A stretch of 64,000 bases of DNA from Altererythrobacter xiamenensis (GCF_900177715.1 NZ_FXWG01000001.1:496001-560000), one strand, 5' to 3'. Positions 27,444 through 36,539 are shown, numbered from the stretch's first letter. Notes: generated by a model from the sequence alone, not told the origin. Made by a program: numbers and translations.

Positions 27444-28562
27444 CTAGAGCGCGACGGTATCCTTGCCGTCGAGCCTGTGGGTGCAGCCGAGCGCCTGCGG
27501 GTCCTCGCCCTCGCCGATCTGTGCGACCGTGCGCCAGCCGATGGCGCGCAATCGGCGAGCGGCCTCGCGGTCATGGCCGGTCGGCAGGTAGAGCGTGTCC
27601 GCCCGTTCGGGATCGGGGACCGCGCTGGCAATCGTATCGAGGAATAGCGAGAAACCGGTTGCCGGTTCCTCGCTGCCCGCGATGCAATAGGTGCCGCCGC
27701 GCCCTGCAGCGCCGCGCACATTCTCGGCATAGAGGGTGAAGCCGAACCAGCTCTGGTATTCGAAACCGTGGCGCTCGGTCGGATCGAGCGTGATGCGCGC
27801 AGCATCGCCAATCCGCGCCGCGACCTGTTCCAGCCCGGCAATGCGCGTCGCGAGCGCACCGCCCGCGTCGATCGCCCGCAGTTTCTCGACCGCATCGGCA
27901 AAGGGGCCGGTAGCAAAGAGCAGCGGCAGGTAAGCCTCGCCGCCTGCATCCTTCAGCCCGCCTGCGTCCTTGGTATCGAGCTCGCGGCGGACTGCTTTGC
28001 GCGCCTCTTCAGGCAGCGGCATGGCATTGTCGGCCAAAGTATCGACGAGGTCGGGCAGCGTGAAATCGACCGAGATGCCGGTCACACCCGCAGCTGCCAC
28101 GGCCTCGATCGCGAGTGTCACGACTTCTGCGGCGGCCTCGACCGTATCGGCCCCGATCAGCTCGGCACCCAGCTGCACGCGCCCGCGCGCGGGGTCGAGC
28201 TGGTCGGCGCGGATCACCGCCGTGTCTCCGCTATAGGCCAAGCGAAGCGGACGCGGCGCATTGGCCATGCCGGTTGCGGCAATACGGCCGATCTGCGGCG
28301 TGATGTCGCTGCGCAGGGCAAGCGTGCGCAGGCTGGCCGGATCGACGAAGCGGAACATGCGGCGCGGCTGCGCCTCGTCCGGCCCCTTGGCCATCCGCCC
28401 GGCGAGCGATTTCTCGAACTCGATCAGCGGCGGCAGGACCCGGTCGTAGCCATGCGCGTCCAGCACACCGAGCGCGGCGCGCATGGCATGGGTGATGCGG
28501 CGCGCCTCGTCCGGCAGGCGGTCTTCGAGACCTTCGGGCAGGAGATCGTCTGGTTCGGTCAT
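27444..28562 (-). CDS. hisZ: ATP phosphoribosyltransferase regulatory subunit HisZ
   Basis: This 372-residue protein is a histidyl-tRNA synthetase paralogue that partners short HisG. It has class II aminoacyl-tRNA-synthetase-like motifs (DRVLPPLIEFEKSLAG, RFVDPASLRTLALRSDITPQIGR, and later the FGFTLYAENVRG segment) but lacks the C-terminal tRNA-binding domain. It should activate the first step of histidine synthesis and bind the feedback inhibitor. The hisG gene is not in the window. It sits 28 bp downstream of serA on the same strand and probably belongs to its transcript. Confidence 0.9.
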   Translation of the reverse strand: MTEPDDLLPEGLEDRLPDEARRITHAMRAALGVLDAHGYDRVLPPLIEFEKSLAGRMAKGPDEAQPRRMFRFVDPASLRTLALRSDITPQIGRIAATGMANAPRPLRLAYSGDTAVIRADQLDPARGRVQLGAELIGADTVEAAAEVVTLAIEAVAAAGVTGISVDFTLPDLVDTLADNAMPLPEEARKAVRRELDTKDAGGLKDAGGEAYLPLLFATGPFADAVEKLRAIDAGGALATRIAGLEQVAARIGDAARITLDPTERHGFEYQSWFGFTLYAENVRGAAGRGGTYCIAGSEEPATGFSLFLDTIASAVPDPERADTLYLPTGHDREAARRLRAIGWRTVAQIGEGEDPQALGCTHRLDGKDTVAL

Positions 28563-28590
28563 TGCGCTGGCGCGCTTGCCCTATTGCGGA

Positions 28591-30174
28591 TCAGAACTCC
28601 AGCCCCTTCACCGTCTTGACGCCCTCAAGTTTGCAGGCTGCATCGATCACGTCCTGGCCGATCGGCTGGTCGACGCTGAGCAGCAGGACCGCCTCGTCGC
28701 CCGCGTCGCGGCGCCCAAGGTGGAACGTGCCGATGTTGATGCCTTTTTCGCCCAGCAGCGTACCGATCCGGCCGATGAAGCCGGGCGCATCCTCGTTGAC
28801 GATGTAGAGCATGTCTCCGGCAAGGTCGGCTTCGATGCCGACGCCGAAGATTTCCACCAGACGCGGAGCCTCGGGGCCGAACAGCGTGCCCGCAACCGAA
28901 CGGTCGCCGGTGCTGGTGCCAACGGTGACGCGCAGCAGCGTATTGTACGCCCCCTCGCGCTCGTGGCGGACCGAGCGCACGTCGAGCCCGCGCTCCTTTG
29001 CCAGATAGGGCGCGTTGACCATGTTCACGCTGTCCGAATAGCGGCTCATGAACCCTGCCAGCACAGCCGCTTCGATCGGCTTGCCCGAAAGCTCTGCCGC
29101 TGCGCCTTCGCGCTCGATGCTGATCTTGGTCAGATTGCCATGCGCCAGTTGCCCGACGAGGCTGCCGAGGCTTTCGGCGAGCTTCATGTAAGGGCGCAGC
29201 TTCGGCGCTTCTTCGGCCGAAAGCGACGGCACGTTGAGCGCGTTGGTGACACCGCCGTTGACGAGATAATCGCTCATCTGTTCCGCAACCTGCAGCGCGA
29301 CATTGACCTGCGCTTCAGTGGTCGAAGCGCCAAGGTGCGGCGTGCAGATGAAACCAGGCGCGCCGAACAGCGGGTTTTCCTTGGCCGGTTCGGTTTCGAA
29401 CACGTCGAATGCCGCGCCAGCGATATGGCCGCTTTCGAGCAGGTCCTTGAGCGCCGCTTCATCGACCAGCCCGCCGCGCGCGCAGTTGATGATGCGGATG
29501 CCGGGCTTTGCATTCTCGAGCCGCTCGCGGTTCAGGATGTTGCGCGTCTGGTCGGTCAGCGGAGTATGCAGGCTGACGAAATCGGCACGGCTCAGCAGCG
29601 TGTCCAGATCGACCTTCTCGACGCCCAGTTCGACGGCGCGCTCTTCGGTGAGGAAGGGATCGTAGGCGATGACCTTCATCTTGAGGCCCTGCGCGCGGCT
29701 CGCCGCGATCGTGCCGATATTGCCGGCACCGATCAGGCCGAAGGTCTTGCCGGTTACTTCGACGCCCATGAAATCGCTCTTGGGCCATTCGCCCGCCTGC
29801 GTGCGTGCGTTGGCAGCAGGGATCTGGCGAGCGAGCGCCATCATCATCGCGATGGCGTGTTCGGCGGTCGTGATCGAGTTTCCGAAGGGCGTGTTCATCA
29901 CCACGACGCCCTGCGAAGAGGCAGCAGGAATATCGACATTGTCGACGCCGATGCCGGCGCGGCCGATCACCTTGAGGTTGGTCGCGGCCGACAGGATGTC
30001 GGCGGTCACCTTGGTCGAGGAGCGGATGGCGAGGCCATCGTATTCTCCGATGCGCGCTTTCAGTTCTTCAGGCGTTTCGCCGGTGATGACGTCGACGTCG
30101 CAGCCGCGCTCTTCGAAGATCTTTGCGGCATTCGGGTCCATCTTGTCGGAGATGAGGACTTTGGGTTTGGTCAT
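28591..30174 (-). CDS. serA: D-3-phosphoglycerate dehydrogenase
   Basis: This 527-residue enzyme oxidises 3-phosphoglycerate to 3-phosphohydroxypyruvate with NAD, the first step of serine synthesis. The NAD fold reads GKTFGLIGAGNIGTIAASRA. The catalytic Arg/Glu/His lie in INCARGGLVDE, ENPLFGAPGFICTPHLGAST and nearby. The C-terminus carries an intervening domain and an ACT domain (LYIVNEDAPGFIGRIGTLLGE), so it is the long type. It follows serC with an 87-bp gap and starts with a normal ATG. Confidence 0.97.
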   Translation of the reverse strand: MTKPKVLISDKMDPNAAKIFEERGCDVDVITGETPEELKARIGEYDGLAIRSSTKVTADILSAATNLKVIGRAGIGVDNVDIPAASSQGVVVMNTPFGNSITTAEHAIAMMMALARQIPAANARTQAGEWPKSDFMGVEVTGKTFGLIGAGNIGTIAASRAQGLKMKVIAYDPFLTEERAVELGVEKVDLDTLLSRADFVSLHTPLTDQTRNILNRERLENAKPGIRIINCARGGLVDEAALKDLLESGHIAGAAFDVFETEPAKENPLFGAPGFICTPHLGASTTEAQVNVALQVAEQMSDYLVNGGVTNALNVPSLSAEEAPKLRPYMKLAESLGSLVGQLAHGNLTKISIEREGAAAELSGKPIEAAVLAGFMSRYSDSVNMVNAPYLAKERGLDVRSVRHEREGAYNTLLRVTVGTSTGDRSVAGTLFGPEAPRLVEIFGVGIEADLAGDMLYIVNEDAPGFIGRIGTLLGEKGINIGTFHLGRRDAGDEAVLLLSVDQPIGQDVIDAACKLEGVKTVKGLEF

Positions 30175-30261
30175 GATGGAATTGTCCTGTCGTTGCCCGG
30201 CTCTTTTCCGGTTCAGGAATTGGGAAATGGCGGCGGCCCGTCTGCCGAGCCGCCAGCCGGA

Positions 30262-31425
30262 TCAGCCGTTCTTGACTTGCTCGTAGGCCCACTCGATCCA
30301 CGGCAGGAGACGCTTGAGGTCTTCCTGCTCGACCGTACCGCCGCACCAGATGCGCAGCGACGGCGGGGCATCGCGATAGCCGTTGAAGTCGTAGCCGACG
30401 TTGCGCTCTTCGAGCATCTTGACGATCTTCTTGGGCACGCCCGCCTTGTCCTCGTCGGACAGGCTTTCGTACCAATCGCCCTGGAAGACGAAGCACACAC
30501 CGGTGTTGGTGCGCTTGGCAGGGTCGGAGACCATATTGCGCAGCCACGGGGTCGCCTCGATCCAGTCGGTCACGATCTTGGCATTGGCATCGGCGCGTTC
30601 GAACATCGCCTTTCGCCCACCGATCGACTTCGCCCATTCGAGCGCGGCGATATAATCCTCGGTCGCGAGCATGGACGGCGTGTTGATCGTCGCGCCCTCG
30701 AAGATGCCGCGGTTGATCTTGCAGCCCTTCTTCAGGCGGAACAGCTTGGGCAGCGGCCACGCCGGATCATAGCTTTCGATCCGTTCGACAGCCTTGGGGC
30801 TGAGGATCAGCATGCCGTGCTGGGCTTCCGAACCCATGACCTTCTGCCAGCTGTAGGTCGTGGCATCGAGCTTCGCCCAGTCCATCTCCATCGCGAAGAC
30901 GGCGCTGGTCGCGTCGTTGATCGTTACCCCTGCGCGACCCGGCTCTAGCCAATCGGTGTTGGGAATCTTCGCGCCCGAAGTCGTGCCGTTCCAGGTGAAG
31001 ACGACATCATTGTCCTGCGGGATGGACGCGAGGTCGGGGATTTCGCCGTAGTCGGCGTCGAGCACCTGCAGGTCGGGCAGCTTGAGCTGTTTGACCGCGT
31101 CCTGAATCCACACATTGCCGAAGCTTTCCCATGCGGCGACGGTTGCGGGACGCTCGCCCAGCATGGTCCACATCGCGCATTCGAGCGCGCCGGTGTCGGA
31201 CGCGGGCATGATCCCGACGAGGTAATCCTCTGGCACGCCGAGCAGCTCTTTCGAGAGGTCGATGGCGTATTTCAGGCGCGCCTTGCCGGTCGCCGAGCGA
31301 TGCGAGCGCCCGAGCGATTCGGTTTGCAACTTGTCGAAGGACCATCCGGGGAACTTGGCCGTCGGACCGGATGAAAAGAAAGGACGTTCCGGCTTCAGAG
31401 CCGGCTCGGCAGTGGTATCAGTCAT
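30262..31425 (-). CDS. serC: Phosphoserine aminotransferase
   Basis: This 387-residue PLP enzyme makes phosphoserine from 3-phosphohydroxypyruvate and glutamate. GRSHRSATGKARLKYAIDL and DATSAVFAMEMDWAKLDAT are typical, and the PLP lysine lies in YSWQKVMGSEAQHG. It is of the type found in alphaproteobacteria and some actinobacteria. The start at 31425 has GCAAGGAGAGAATAC upstream. Upstream of the gene lies a two-hairpin leader that matches the serC RNA motif. It is probably cotranscribed with serA and hisZ. Confidence 0.95.
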   Translation of the reverse strand: MTDTTAEPALKPERPFFSSGPTAKFPGWSFDKLQTESLGRSHRSATGKARLKYAIDLSKELLGVPEDYLVGIMPASDTGALECAMWTMLGERPATVAAWESFGNVWIQDAVKQLKLPDLQVLDADYGEIPDLASIPQDNDVVFTWNGTTSGAKIPNTDWLEPGRAGVTINDATSAVFAMEMDWAKLDATTYSWQKVMGSEAQHGMLILSPKAVERIESYDPAWPLPKLFRLKKGCKINRGIFEGATINTPSMLATEDYIAALEWAKSIGGRKAMFERADANAKIVTDWIEATPWLRNMVSDPAKRTNTGVCFVFQGDWYESLSDEDKAGVPKKIVKMLEERNVGYDFNGYRDAPPSLRIWCGGTVEQEDLKRLLPWIEWAYEQVKNG

Positions 31426-31480
31426 GTATTCTCTCCTTGCAGAGAGCACGCGCGGCGTTGGGACCGCGTGGCCCGCTGGC
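31426..31480 (-). ncRNA. Candidate serC RNA leader (cis-regulatory)
   Basis: On the minus strand two hairpins lie just upstream of serC. The first has the stem CGCGG/CCGCG (31451-31455 with 31464-31468). The second, CTCTC/GAGAG (31431-31435 with 31442-31446), contains the ribosome-binding site GGAGAG. A candidate promoter (TTGACT at 31504-31509, TAATGC at 31482-31487, spacer 16) would give a leader of about 50 nt. The serC motif known in alphaproteobacteria has about this size, two hairpins and position. Likely function is to expose or hide the ribosome-binding site. The ligand is unknown. Confidence 0.6.
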
Positions 31481-31724
31481 GGCATTAGTGTCACGCATGG
31501 GCAAGTCAATGCGCAAATGCGTATTCATCGACAGAGCGCATCGGAAAGGTGTTCGGTTCCGTTTTTTGTTTGAGCCCTCAGACGCCGGGCGGCCTTGCGG
31601 GCCTGTGGCCCGAACCACCGCCGGATATCGAGCGGTAAACGGTCAACGGATTTCGCGCGTAGGGATTGAGGTGCGGCAAAACAAATATCGCCTTCTGCCC
31701 GCAGCTTCTCTATGCGCGTGAGCC

Positions 31725-32918
31725 ATGGATGTCGCAGATCTTCGCATCGCGCTGTTCAGCGGGAACTACAACTACACCCGCGACGGTGCGAACCAGGCGC
31801 TGAACCGCCTTGTGGGATACCTTCTGGCGCAGGGCGCCAAGGTGCGCGTCTACGCGCCTACCGTCGAGAAGCCGGATTTCGAGCCGACCGGCGACCTCAT
31901 TGGCGTGCCCAATGTGCGCATGCCGGTGAAGGGACGCGGCGAATATCGCCTTCCGCTGGGATTGAGCCGCGCCAACAGGCAGGACCTAGAACGCTTCGCG
32001 CCCAACATCGTACATCTCTCCTCGCCCGATCCGACCGGCCATGCCGGGCTGCGCTGGGCACAGGATCACGACATTCCCGTGCTTTCCTCGGTGCACACCC
32101 GCTTCGAGACCTATCCGCGCTACTACGGTCTCAAGTTCATGGAACCGTCGGTCGAGTGGATATTGCGGCGGTTCTACAATCGCTGCGATGCATTGGTCGC
32201 GCCGTCGCAGAGCATGGTCGACACGCTGATCGAGCAGGACATGCATGACGACATCGCGATCTGGTCACGCGGGGTCGATCGCGAGATATTCTCGCCCGAG
32301 AAGCGCGATCTGGCGTGGCGCCGCTCGTTGGGGCTGGAGGATGACGACGTTGCAGTGGTCTTCCTCGGGCGGCTGGTCATGGAAAAGGGTCTCGACGTCT
32401 TTGCCGACACGGTGATCGAGCTGCGCAAGCTGCAGGCCCCGCACAAGGTGCTGGTGATCGGCGATGGCCCCGCGCGCAAATGGTTCGAACAGGCGCTGCC
32501 GGGCGGCATTTTTGCAGGCTTCCAGACGGGCAAGGATCTCGGCCGTGCGCTGGCGAGCGGCGACATCTTCCTCAACCCCTCGATCACCGAGACGTTTGGC
32601 AATGTCACATTGGAAGCGATGGCCTGCGGTTTGCCGGTCGTCGCTGCGGGGGCAACGGGTGCCTCCAGCCTGGTCGACGATTGGGAAACCGGCCGCCTTG
32701 TCCCGCCGGGCGATGCGACGGCCTTCGCCGAGGCGATTAAGCCCTATTGCAGCAATGACGACCTGCGCCGCCGCCACGGTGAAGCGGGCGCCAGGAAGGC
32801 CGCCGAATACAGCTGGGACGCGATCAACAAGGTCGTCGCCGACACCTACGTGCGCCTCGTCGAGGAACGCCGCGCCCTGCAGGAAGCCGAAAACACGGTG
32901 GCAGAAGCAGAGGCCTGA
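31725..32918 (+). CDS. Glycosyltransferase family 4 (mannosyltransferase-like)
   Basis: This 397-residue protein has the two Rossmann domains of GT-B enzymes. The N-terminal domain has LFSGNYNYTRDGANQAL and SVHTRFETYPRYYG; the C-terminal nucleotide-sugar domain has VFLGRLVMEKGLDVFADT, FLNPSITETFGNVTLEAMACGLPVVAAG and LVPPGDATAFAEAI. It resembles enzymes that add mannose or sulfoquinovose to diacylglycerol. The acceptor here is unknown. Two separate coding features suggest it is monocistronic. The start at 31725 has no strong ribosome-binding site. Confidence 0.9.
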   Translation: MDVADLRIALFSGNYNYTRDGANQALNRLVGYLLAQGAKVRVYAPTVEKPDFEPTGDLIGVPNVRMPVKGRGEYRLPLGLSRANRQDLERFAPNIVHLSSPDPTGHAGLRWAQDHDIPVLSSVHTRFETYPRYYGLKFMEPSVEWILRRFYNRCDALVAPSQSMVDTLIEQDMHDDIAIWSRGVDREIFSPEKRDLAWRRSLGLEDDDVAVVFLGRLVMEKGLDVFADTVIELRKLQAPHKVLVIGDGPARKWFEQALPGGIFAGFQTGKDLGRALASGDIFLNPSITETFGNVTLEAMACGLPVVAAGATGASSLVDDWETGRLVPPGDATAFAEAIKPYCSNDDLRRRHGEAGARKAAEYSWDAINKVVADTYVRLVEERRALQEAENTVAEAEA

Positions 32919-32931
32919 CCGACGGGTCGAC

Positions 32932-33378
32932 CTAGCGCAGCACGCCCTTCGCCCTCATCCTGACACTGTATACCAACAGCAGGATGGCGATGCCCCAGAG
33001 CAAGAAGGGAAACCACGCAGGCTGGATCTCCGCAAGCTCGGGCGGCACCTCCGTCCCTGCCTCATACAGCGTCGTAATCGCGATACCGACAAGCGAGATC
33101 GCGAATGCCCATACCGCATAGCGGCTGCGGAAAAGCAGCAATAACGAACCGAGAAAAGCCCCGATCGTACCGAGCGCCCATCCGCCATGGGCCCATGCGG
33201 GAAATCCTTCGAGATAGGCAATACCCTCCGGCGGGTATTGCATCATTTCAAACCACGCTTGGCTGCGCAGGCTCGAGAAAGTGTAGTCGGCAGCGCCGAT
33301 CGCATTCCACAAGAGCGACACGATCCCGACAACCCAAAGGTGCCAGGGCGTCTTACCCGAACTGATCGCCTCATCCAT
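32932..33378 (-). CDS. Four-helix membrane protein of unknown function
   Basis: This 148-residue protein has four hydrophobic segments (LWVVGIVSLLWNAIGAADY, GWALGTIGAFLGSLLLL, VWAFAISLVGIAITTLY, FPFLLWGIAILLLVYSV) and a C-terminal positive tail. The first helix ends in NAIGAADYTFSSLR, seen in many small alphaproteobacterial membrane proteins. No function is known. The ATG at 33378 has GGAGGGGAG upstream; the longer frame is rejected. It is convergent with the glycosyltransferase gene, 14 bp apart. Confidence 0.8.
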   Translation of the reverse strand: MDEAISSGKTPWHLWVVGIVSLLWNAIGAADYTFSSLRSQAWFEMMQYPPEGIAYLEGFPAWAHGGWALGTIGAFLGSLLLLFRSRYAVWAFAISLVGIAITTLYEAGTEVPPELAEIQPAWFPFLLWGIAILLLVYSVRMRAKGVLR

Positions 33379-33488
33379 AATGCTTCTCCCCTCCCGCCCG
33401 GAGCGAGGCCCGGGCCAATGGAGGGAAGAATACGCTCTTGCGGCCATGCTGCGCAATCGCGTTAAGAATTACCGCAAGGCGGGTTGTT

Positions 33489-34127
33489 TCAGAGCCGCTC
33501 TATCCGCTTGGCGACCTCGTCGATGATGTCGACGATCTCGTCGATCGCCGCCTTGTCGAGCTTCCCGGCGCGGGCGCGGTTCTTGAGCACGCTCGCGAGG
33601 TTGCCCATCGCGCGGAAGAGGTCGGGAGAGCGGACGTGCGAACGCTTTTCGCCCATGCGCGAGAGGCGCTCCATCAGGCCGTCGAGTTCGTCGGCACGGC
33701 TGTCGAGTTCGGCAATGCCCTCGACCGTCGCTTCGTAGGGCTTTTTCGAGCCTTCTGCTTCGGCCTCGGCAATCATGCCTTCGTCCTCAAGCATCTGCAG
33801 CGTCGGATAGACCGCACCCGGACTCGGCGCATATTCGCCGCCGGTGAGTTCCTCGATCGCCTTGATCAGTTCGTAGCCGTGGCGCGGTTCCTCCCGGATC
33901 AGCGCCAGCAGCGCGAGGCGCAGCTCGCCCTGTCCGAAGACGCGGCGACGACGGCGATGGCGGCGTCCGCCACGCGGAAAGTCCTCGTCCTCGTCATCGT
34001 CCCAGCCGCCAGCGAAGCCGGAACCGAAGCCCGAACCCCAACCGCCGCCGCGCGATTGGGCGGCCATCATGGCGAGGAAAGGCCAGGCGTCGGAGCGCTT
34101 GTTTCTGCGGTGCTTGTGCCAGGTCAT
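33489..34127 (-). CDS. PadR family transcriptional regulator
   Basis: This 212-residue protein has a glycine- and arginine-rich N-terminus (WHKHRRNKRSDAWPFL, then RRHRRRRR) that may bind nucleic acid or metal, followed by a PadR winged helix (LRLALLALIREEPRHGYELIKAIEELTGGEY, PGAVYPTLQMLEDEGMI) and a C-terminal dimerization helix. PadR proteins repress genes for stress response and efflux. The ATG at 34127 has AGGAG upstream. A near-palindromic site lies about 30-45 bp upstream of the start, fitting autoregulation. The divergent gene is rarA. Confidence 0.88.
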   Translation of the reverse strand: MTWHKHRRNKRSDAWPFLAMMAAQSRGGGWGSGFGSGFAGGWDDDEDEDFPRGGRRHRRRRRVFGQGELRLALLALIREEPRHGYELIKAIEELTGGEYAPSPGAVYPTLQMLEDEGMIAEAEAEGSKKPYEATVEGIAELDSRADELDGLMERLSRMGEKRSHVRSPDLFRAMGNLASVLKNRARAGKLDKAAIDEIVDIIDEVAKRIERL

Positions 34128-34155
34128 GGGGGGTCTCCTGTATGATTCGATAGCT

Positions 34156-34171
34156 CTACGATATATCTTAG
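34156..34171. promoter_or_regulatory. 16-bp palindrome, candidate PadR operator
   Basis: CTACGATATATCTTAG is palindromic in 14 of 16 positions, with GATATATC at its core. It lies 28-44 bp upstream of the PadR start and about 60 bp before rarA, so one regulator could control both genes. PadR-family operators are often AT-rich palindromes of this size. Confidence 0.5.
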
Positions 34172-34230
34172 ACGCATCTTGGCAAGTCGTGCATGGCAAT
34201 TTCCGACGAGCAGCCTATCTCGACCGACAA

Positions 34231-35547
34231 ATGGCAGACCTGTTTCAAGACGACCCTCCCCCGCCCGCCCGTGACGACGCGCCGCGCGATGATGCGCCAC
34301 TGGCCGACCGCCTGCGCCCGCGCACACTGGGCGAAGTGATCGGGCAGGAGCACATCACGGGGGCTGAGGGCGCGATTGGTCGAATGGTCGCGGCCGGACG
34401 GCTCTCCAGCATGATCCTGTGGGGGCCGCCCGGCACCGGCAAGACGAGCATTGCACGCCTGCTCGCCGACAGCGTGGGAATGCGCTTCATCTCGGTCAGC
34501 GCGGTGTTTTCAGGCGTCGCGGACCTCAAGAAAGCCTTCGCCGAGGCTGACAGGATGGCCGAGGCGGGCCAGCGCACGCTGCTGTTCGTGGACGAGATCC
34601 ACCGCTTCAACCGCGCCCAGCAGGACGGCTTCCTGCCCTTCGTCGAGCGTGGCACCGTGACGCTGGTCGGCGCGACGACCGAGAACCCCAGTTTCGAACT
34701 CAACGCCGCATTGCTCAGCCGCGCTCAGGTGCTGATACTGGAGCGGCTCGACCACCAGGCGCTGAGCGCGCTGCTCGACAAGGCAGAAACGCTCGAAGGG
34801 CCTCTCCCCCTCGACGAGGATGCGCGCGCCGCGCTGATCGCCAGCGCCGATGGTGACGGGCGTTTCCTGCTCAACCAGGCCGAAACGCTCTACAATGCAA
34901 AGATCGAGGCGCCGCTCGACCCTGCCGGTCTTGGCAAGTTCCTGCAGCGCCGCGTCGCAGTCTACGACAAGGACCGCGAGGGGCACTACAACCTCATCAG
35001 CGCGCTTCACAAAAGCTTGCGCGGCAGCGATCCGCAGGCCTCGCTCTACTATCTCGCGCGGATGCTGACTGCAGGCGAAGAGCCGCTTTACGTGCTGCGC
35101 CGACTGGTACGCTTCGCCAGCGAGGACATCGGCCTCGCCGATCCGCAAGCGCTGAGCCAATGCCTCGCCGCGAAGGACGCTTACGAGTTTCTGGGCTCTC
35201 CCGAGGGCGAACTCGCGATCGTTCAGGCCTGTCTCTATTGCGCCACCGCGCCCAAGTCGAACGCGGCCTATGCCGCGCAGAAAGCCGCCTTCCGATCGGC
35301 CAGGGAAACCGGCAGCCTGATGCCGCCGCAGAATATCCTCAACGCGCCGACCAAGCTGATGAAGGATATCGGATACGGCGCGGGCTACAGCTACGACCAC
35401 AATGCGGAAGAGGGCTTCTCCGGCGACAATTACTGGCCTGCTGAGATGGAGCCGCAGACCTATTACACACCGGTCGAGCGCGGCTTCGAACGCAAGGTGA
35501 AAGAGCGCATTGCATATTGGGACAAGCTGCGGCGTGAACGCAGCTAG
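34231..35547 (+). CDS. rarA: Replication-associated recombination protein A (AAA+ ATPase)
   Basis: This 438-residue protein (MgsA/WRNIP1 family) acts at stalled replication forks. The Walker A motif reads MILWGPPGTGKTSIARLLAD and Walker B LLFVDEIHRFNRAQQDGFLP; the sensor region has GATTENPSFELNAALLSRAQ. The C-terminal MgsA domain includes HKSLRGSDPQASLYYLARML and AKSNAAYAAQKAA-like sequence. The ATG at 34231 gives the usual start MADLFQDDPPPP; upstream in-frame sequence has no similarity. It overlaps the next gene by 14 bp. Confidence 0.95.
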   Translation: MADLFQDDPPPPARDDAPRDDAPLADRLRPRTLGEVIGQEHITGAEGAIGRMVAAGRLSSMILWGPPGTGKTSIARLLADSVGMRFISVSAVFSGVADLKKAFAEADRMAEAGQRTLLFVDEIHRFNRAQQDGFLPFVERGTVTLVGATTENPSFELNAALLSRAQVLILERLDHQALSALLDKAETLEGPLPLDEDARAALIASADGDGRFLLNQAETLYNAKIEAPLDPAGLGKFLQRRVAVYDKDREGHYNLISALHKSLRGSDPQASLYYLARMLTAGEEPLYVLRRLVRFASEDIGLADPQALSQCLAAKDAYEFLGSPEGELAIVQACLYCATAPKSNAAYAAQKAAFRSARETGSLMPPQNILNAPTKLMKDIGYGAGYSYDHNAEEGFSGDNYWPAEMEPQTYYTPVERGFERKVKERIAYWDKLRRERS

Positions 35548-36418
35548 ATTCCAGCATTTCCTCGCGATCGACTGGTCCGGCGCGAAGGGCGAACGGCAGA
35601 AGGGGATCGCGCTGGCGCTGGCCCATGCGGACGGCGGCCCGCCCGTCCTGGTTGATCGGGGTAAACCGTGGGCGCGCGAGGAGGTTCTCGCGATATTGCT
35701 CGACCTGCCCGAGAATACGCTGGTCGGCATGGACCTCGGCATCTCGCTTCCCTTCGCCGACTGCGGCGCGTTCTTTCCCGGCTGGGAAGACAGTCCCGGC
35801 AATGCGAAAGCGCTCTGGGAATTGATCGACCGGATCTGCGCCGACGACCCCCATCTGGAGGTCGGCAGTTTCGTCGCGCATGACGAGGCACGCGAGCATT
35901 TCCGCCACGGTAAGGATGACGAGGGCGCGCATTTCCACCTCGATAGCGCCGCCACGCGCGAGGGGCGCTTCCGCAAGGCCGAACTGGCCCAGCGCGCGAT
36001 GGGATGCCGCCCGGTCAGCAATTTCAACCTCGTGGGTGCGGCACAAGTCGGGAAATCTTCGCTCACGGGCATGCGAATGCTCAACCGACTTGCCGGGCGC
36101 GTGCCGGTCTGGCCGGTCGACCCCTTGCCGCAAAAAGGCTCGGTCATCGTCGAGATATACACCGCGCTCGCCGCGCTCGAGGCATGGCCCGAAGGCAAAG
36201 GCCGCAAGCTGCGCACAATCGAGGATCTCAACAACGCGCTGGAAGGTCTCGGCTCACCATCCGTTCGAGGCTCGGGCGCGATCGACGACCACTCGTCCGA
36301 TGCGCTGATTACCGCCGCCTGGCTGCGCGCGGTCGCCCACGATCCGGCGCGGTGGACGCCCGATGCGCTCACTCCCGAAATCGCACGAACCGAGGGCTGG
36401 ACATTCGGCGCGTTATGA
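35534..36418 (+). CDS. DUF429-like predicted RNase H-fold nuclease
   Basis: This 294-residue protein starts at a GTG inside the end of rarA (VNAARFQHFLAIDWSGAKGERQKG). Acidic residues D in AIDWSGA, D in GMDLGISLPF and D near the end in HSSDALITAAWLR fit an RNase H-like active site, as in DUF429 proteins. Target nucleic acid is unknown. The tight link to rarA suggests a role in DNA repair, but this is inferred. Three tandem hairpin repeats follow the stop. Confidence 0.65.
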   Translation: MNAARFQHFLAIDWSGAKGERQKGIALALAHADGGPPVLVDRGKPWAREEVLAILLDLPENTLVGMDLGISLPFADCGAFFPGWEDSPGNAKALWELIDRICADDPHLEVGSFVAHDEAREHFRHGKDDEGAHFHLDSAATREGRFRKAELAQRAMGCRPVSNFNLVGAAQVGKSSLTGMRMLNRLAGRVPVWPVDPLPQKGSVIVEIYTALAALEAWPEGKGRKLRTIEDLNNALEGLGSPSVRGSGAIDDHSSDALITAAWLRAVAHDPARWTPDALTPEIARTEGWTFGAL

Positions 36419-36432
36419 AGGAAAGGCGCTCC

Positions 36433-36535
36433 CGCCCTCAAGCAGCGCAGCGACAGGGCGGACAACAACGCCCTCAAGCAGCGTAGCGATAGGGCAAACA
36501 ACAACGCCCTCAAGCAGCGCATCGGTAGGGCGAGA
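36433..36535 (+). repeat. Three tandem 36-bp repeats, each a hairpin
   Basis: The units start at 36433, 36469 and 36505; the third is cut after about 31 bp. Each starts CGCCCTCAAGCAGCG, ends with AGGGC followed by AACAACAA-like sequence, and can fold by pairing GCCCT with AGGGC. Units 1 and 2 differ at four positions. They lie between the DUF429 gene and the tRNA-Thr fragment, so they may be the 3' end of one transcript or the promoter side of the other. Confidence 0.85.
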
Positions 36536-36539
36536 TATG

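Noticed and set aside
36433..36535. CRISPR array
   Set aside because: The 36-bp units follow each other directly with no spacers, and no cas gene is nearby.
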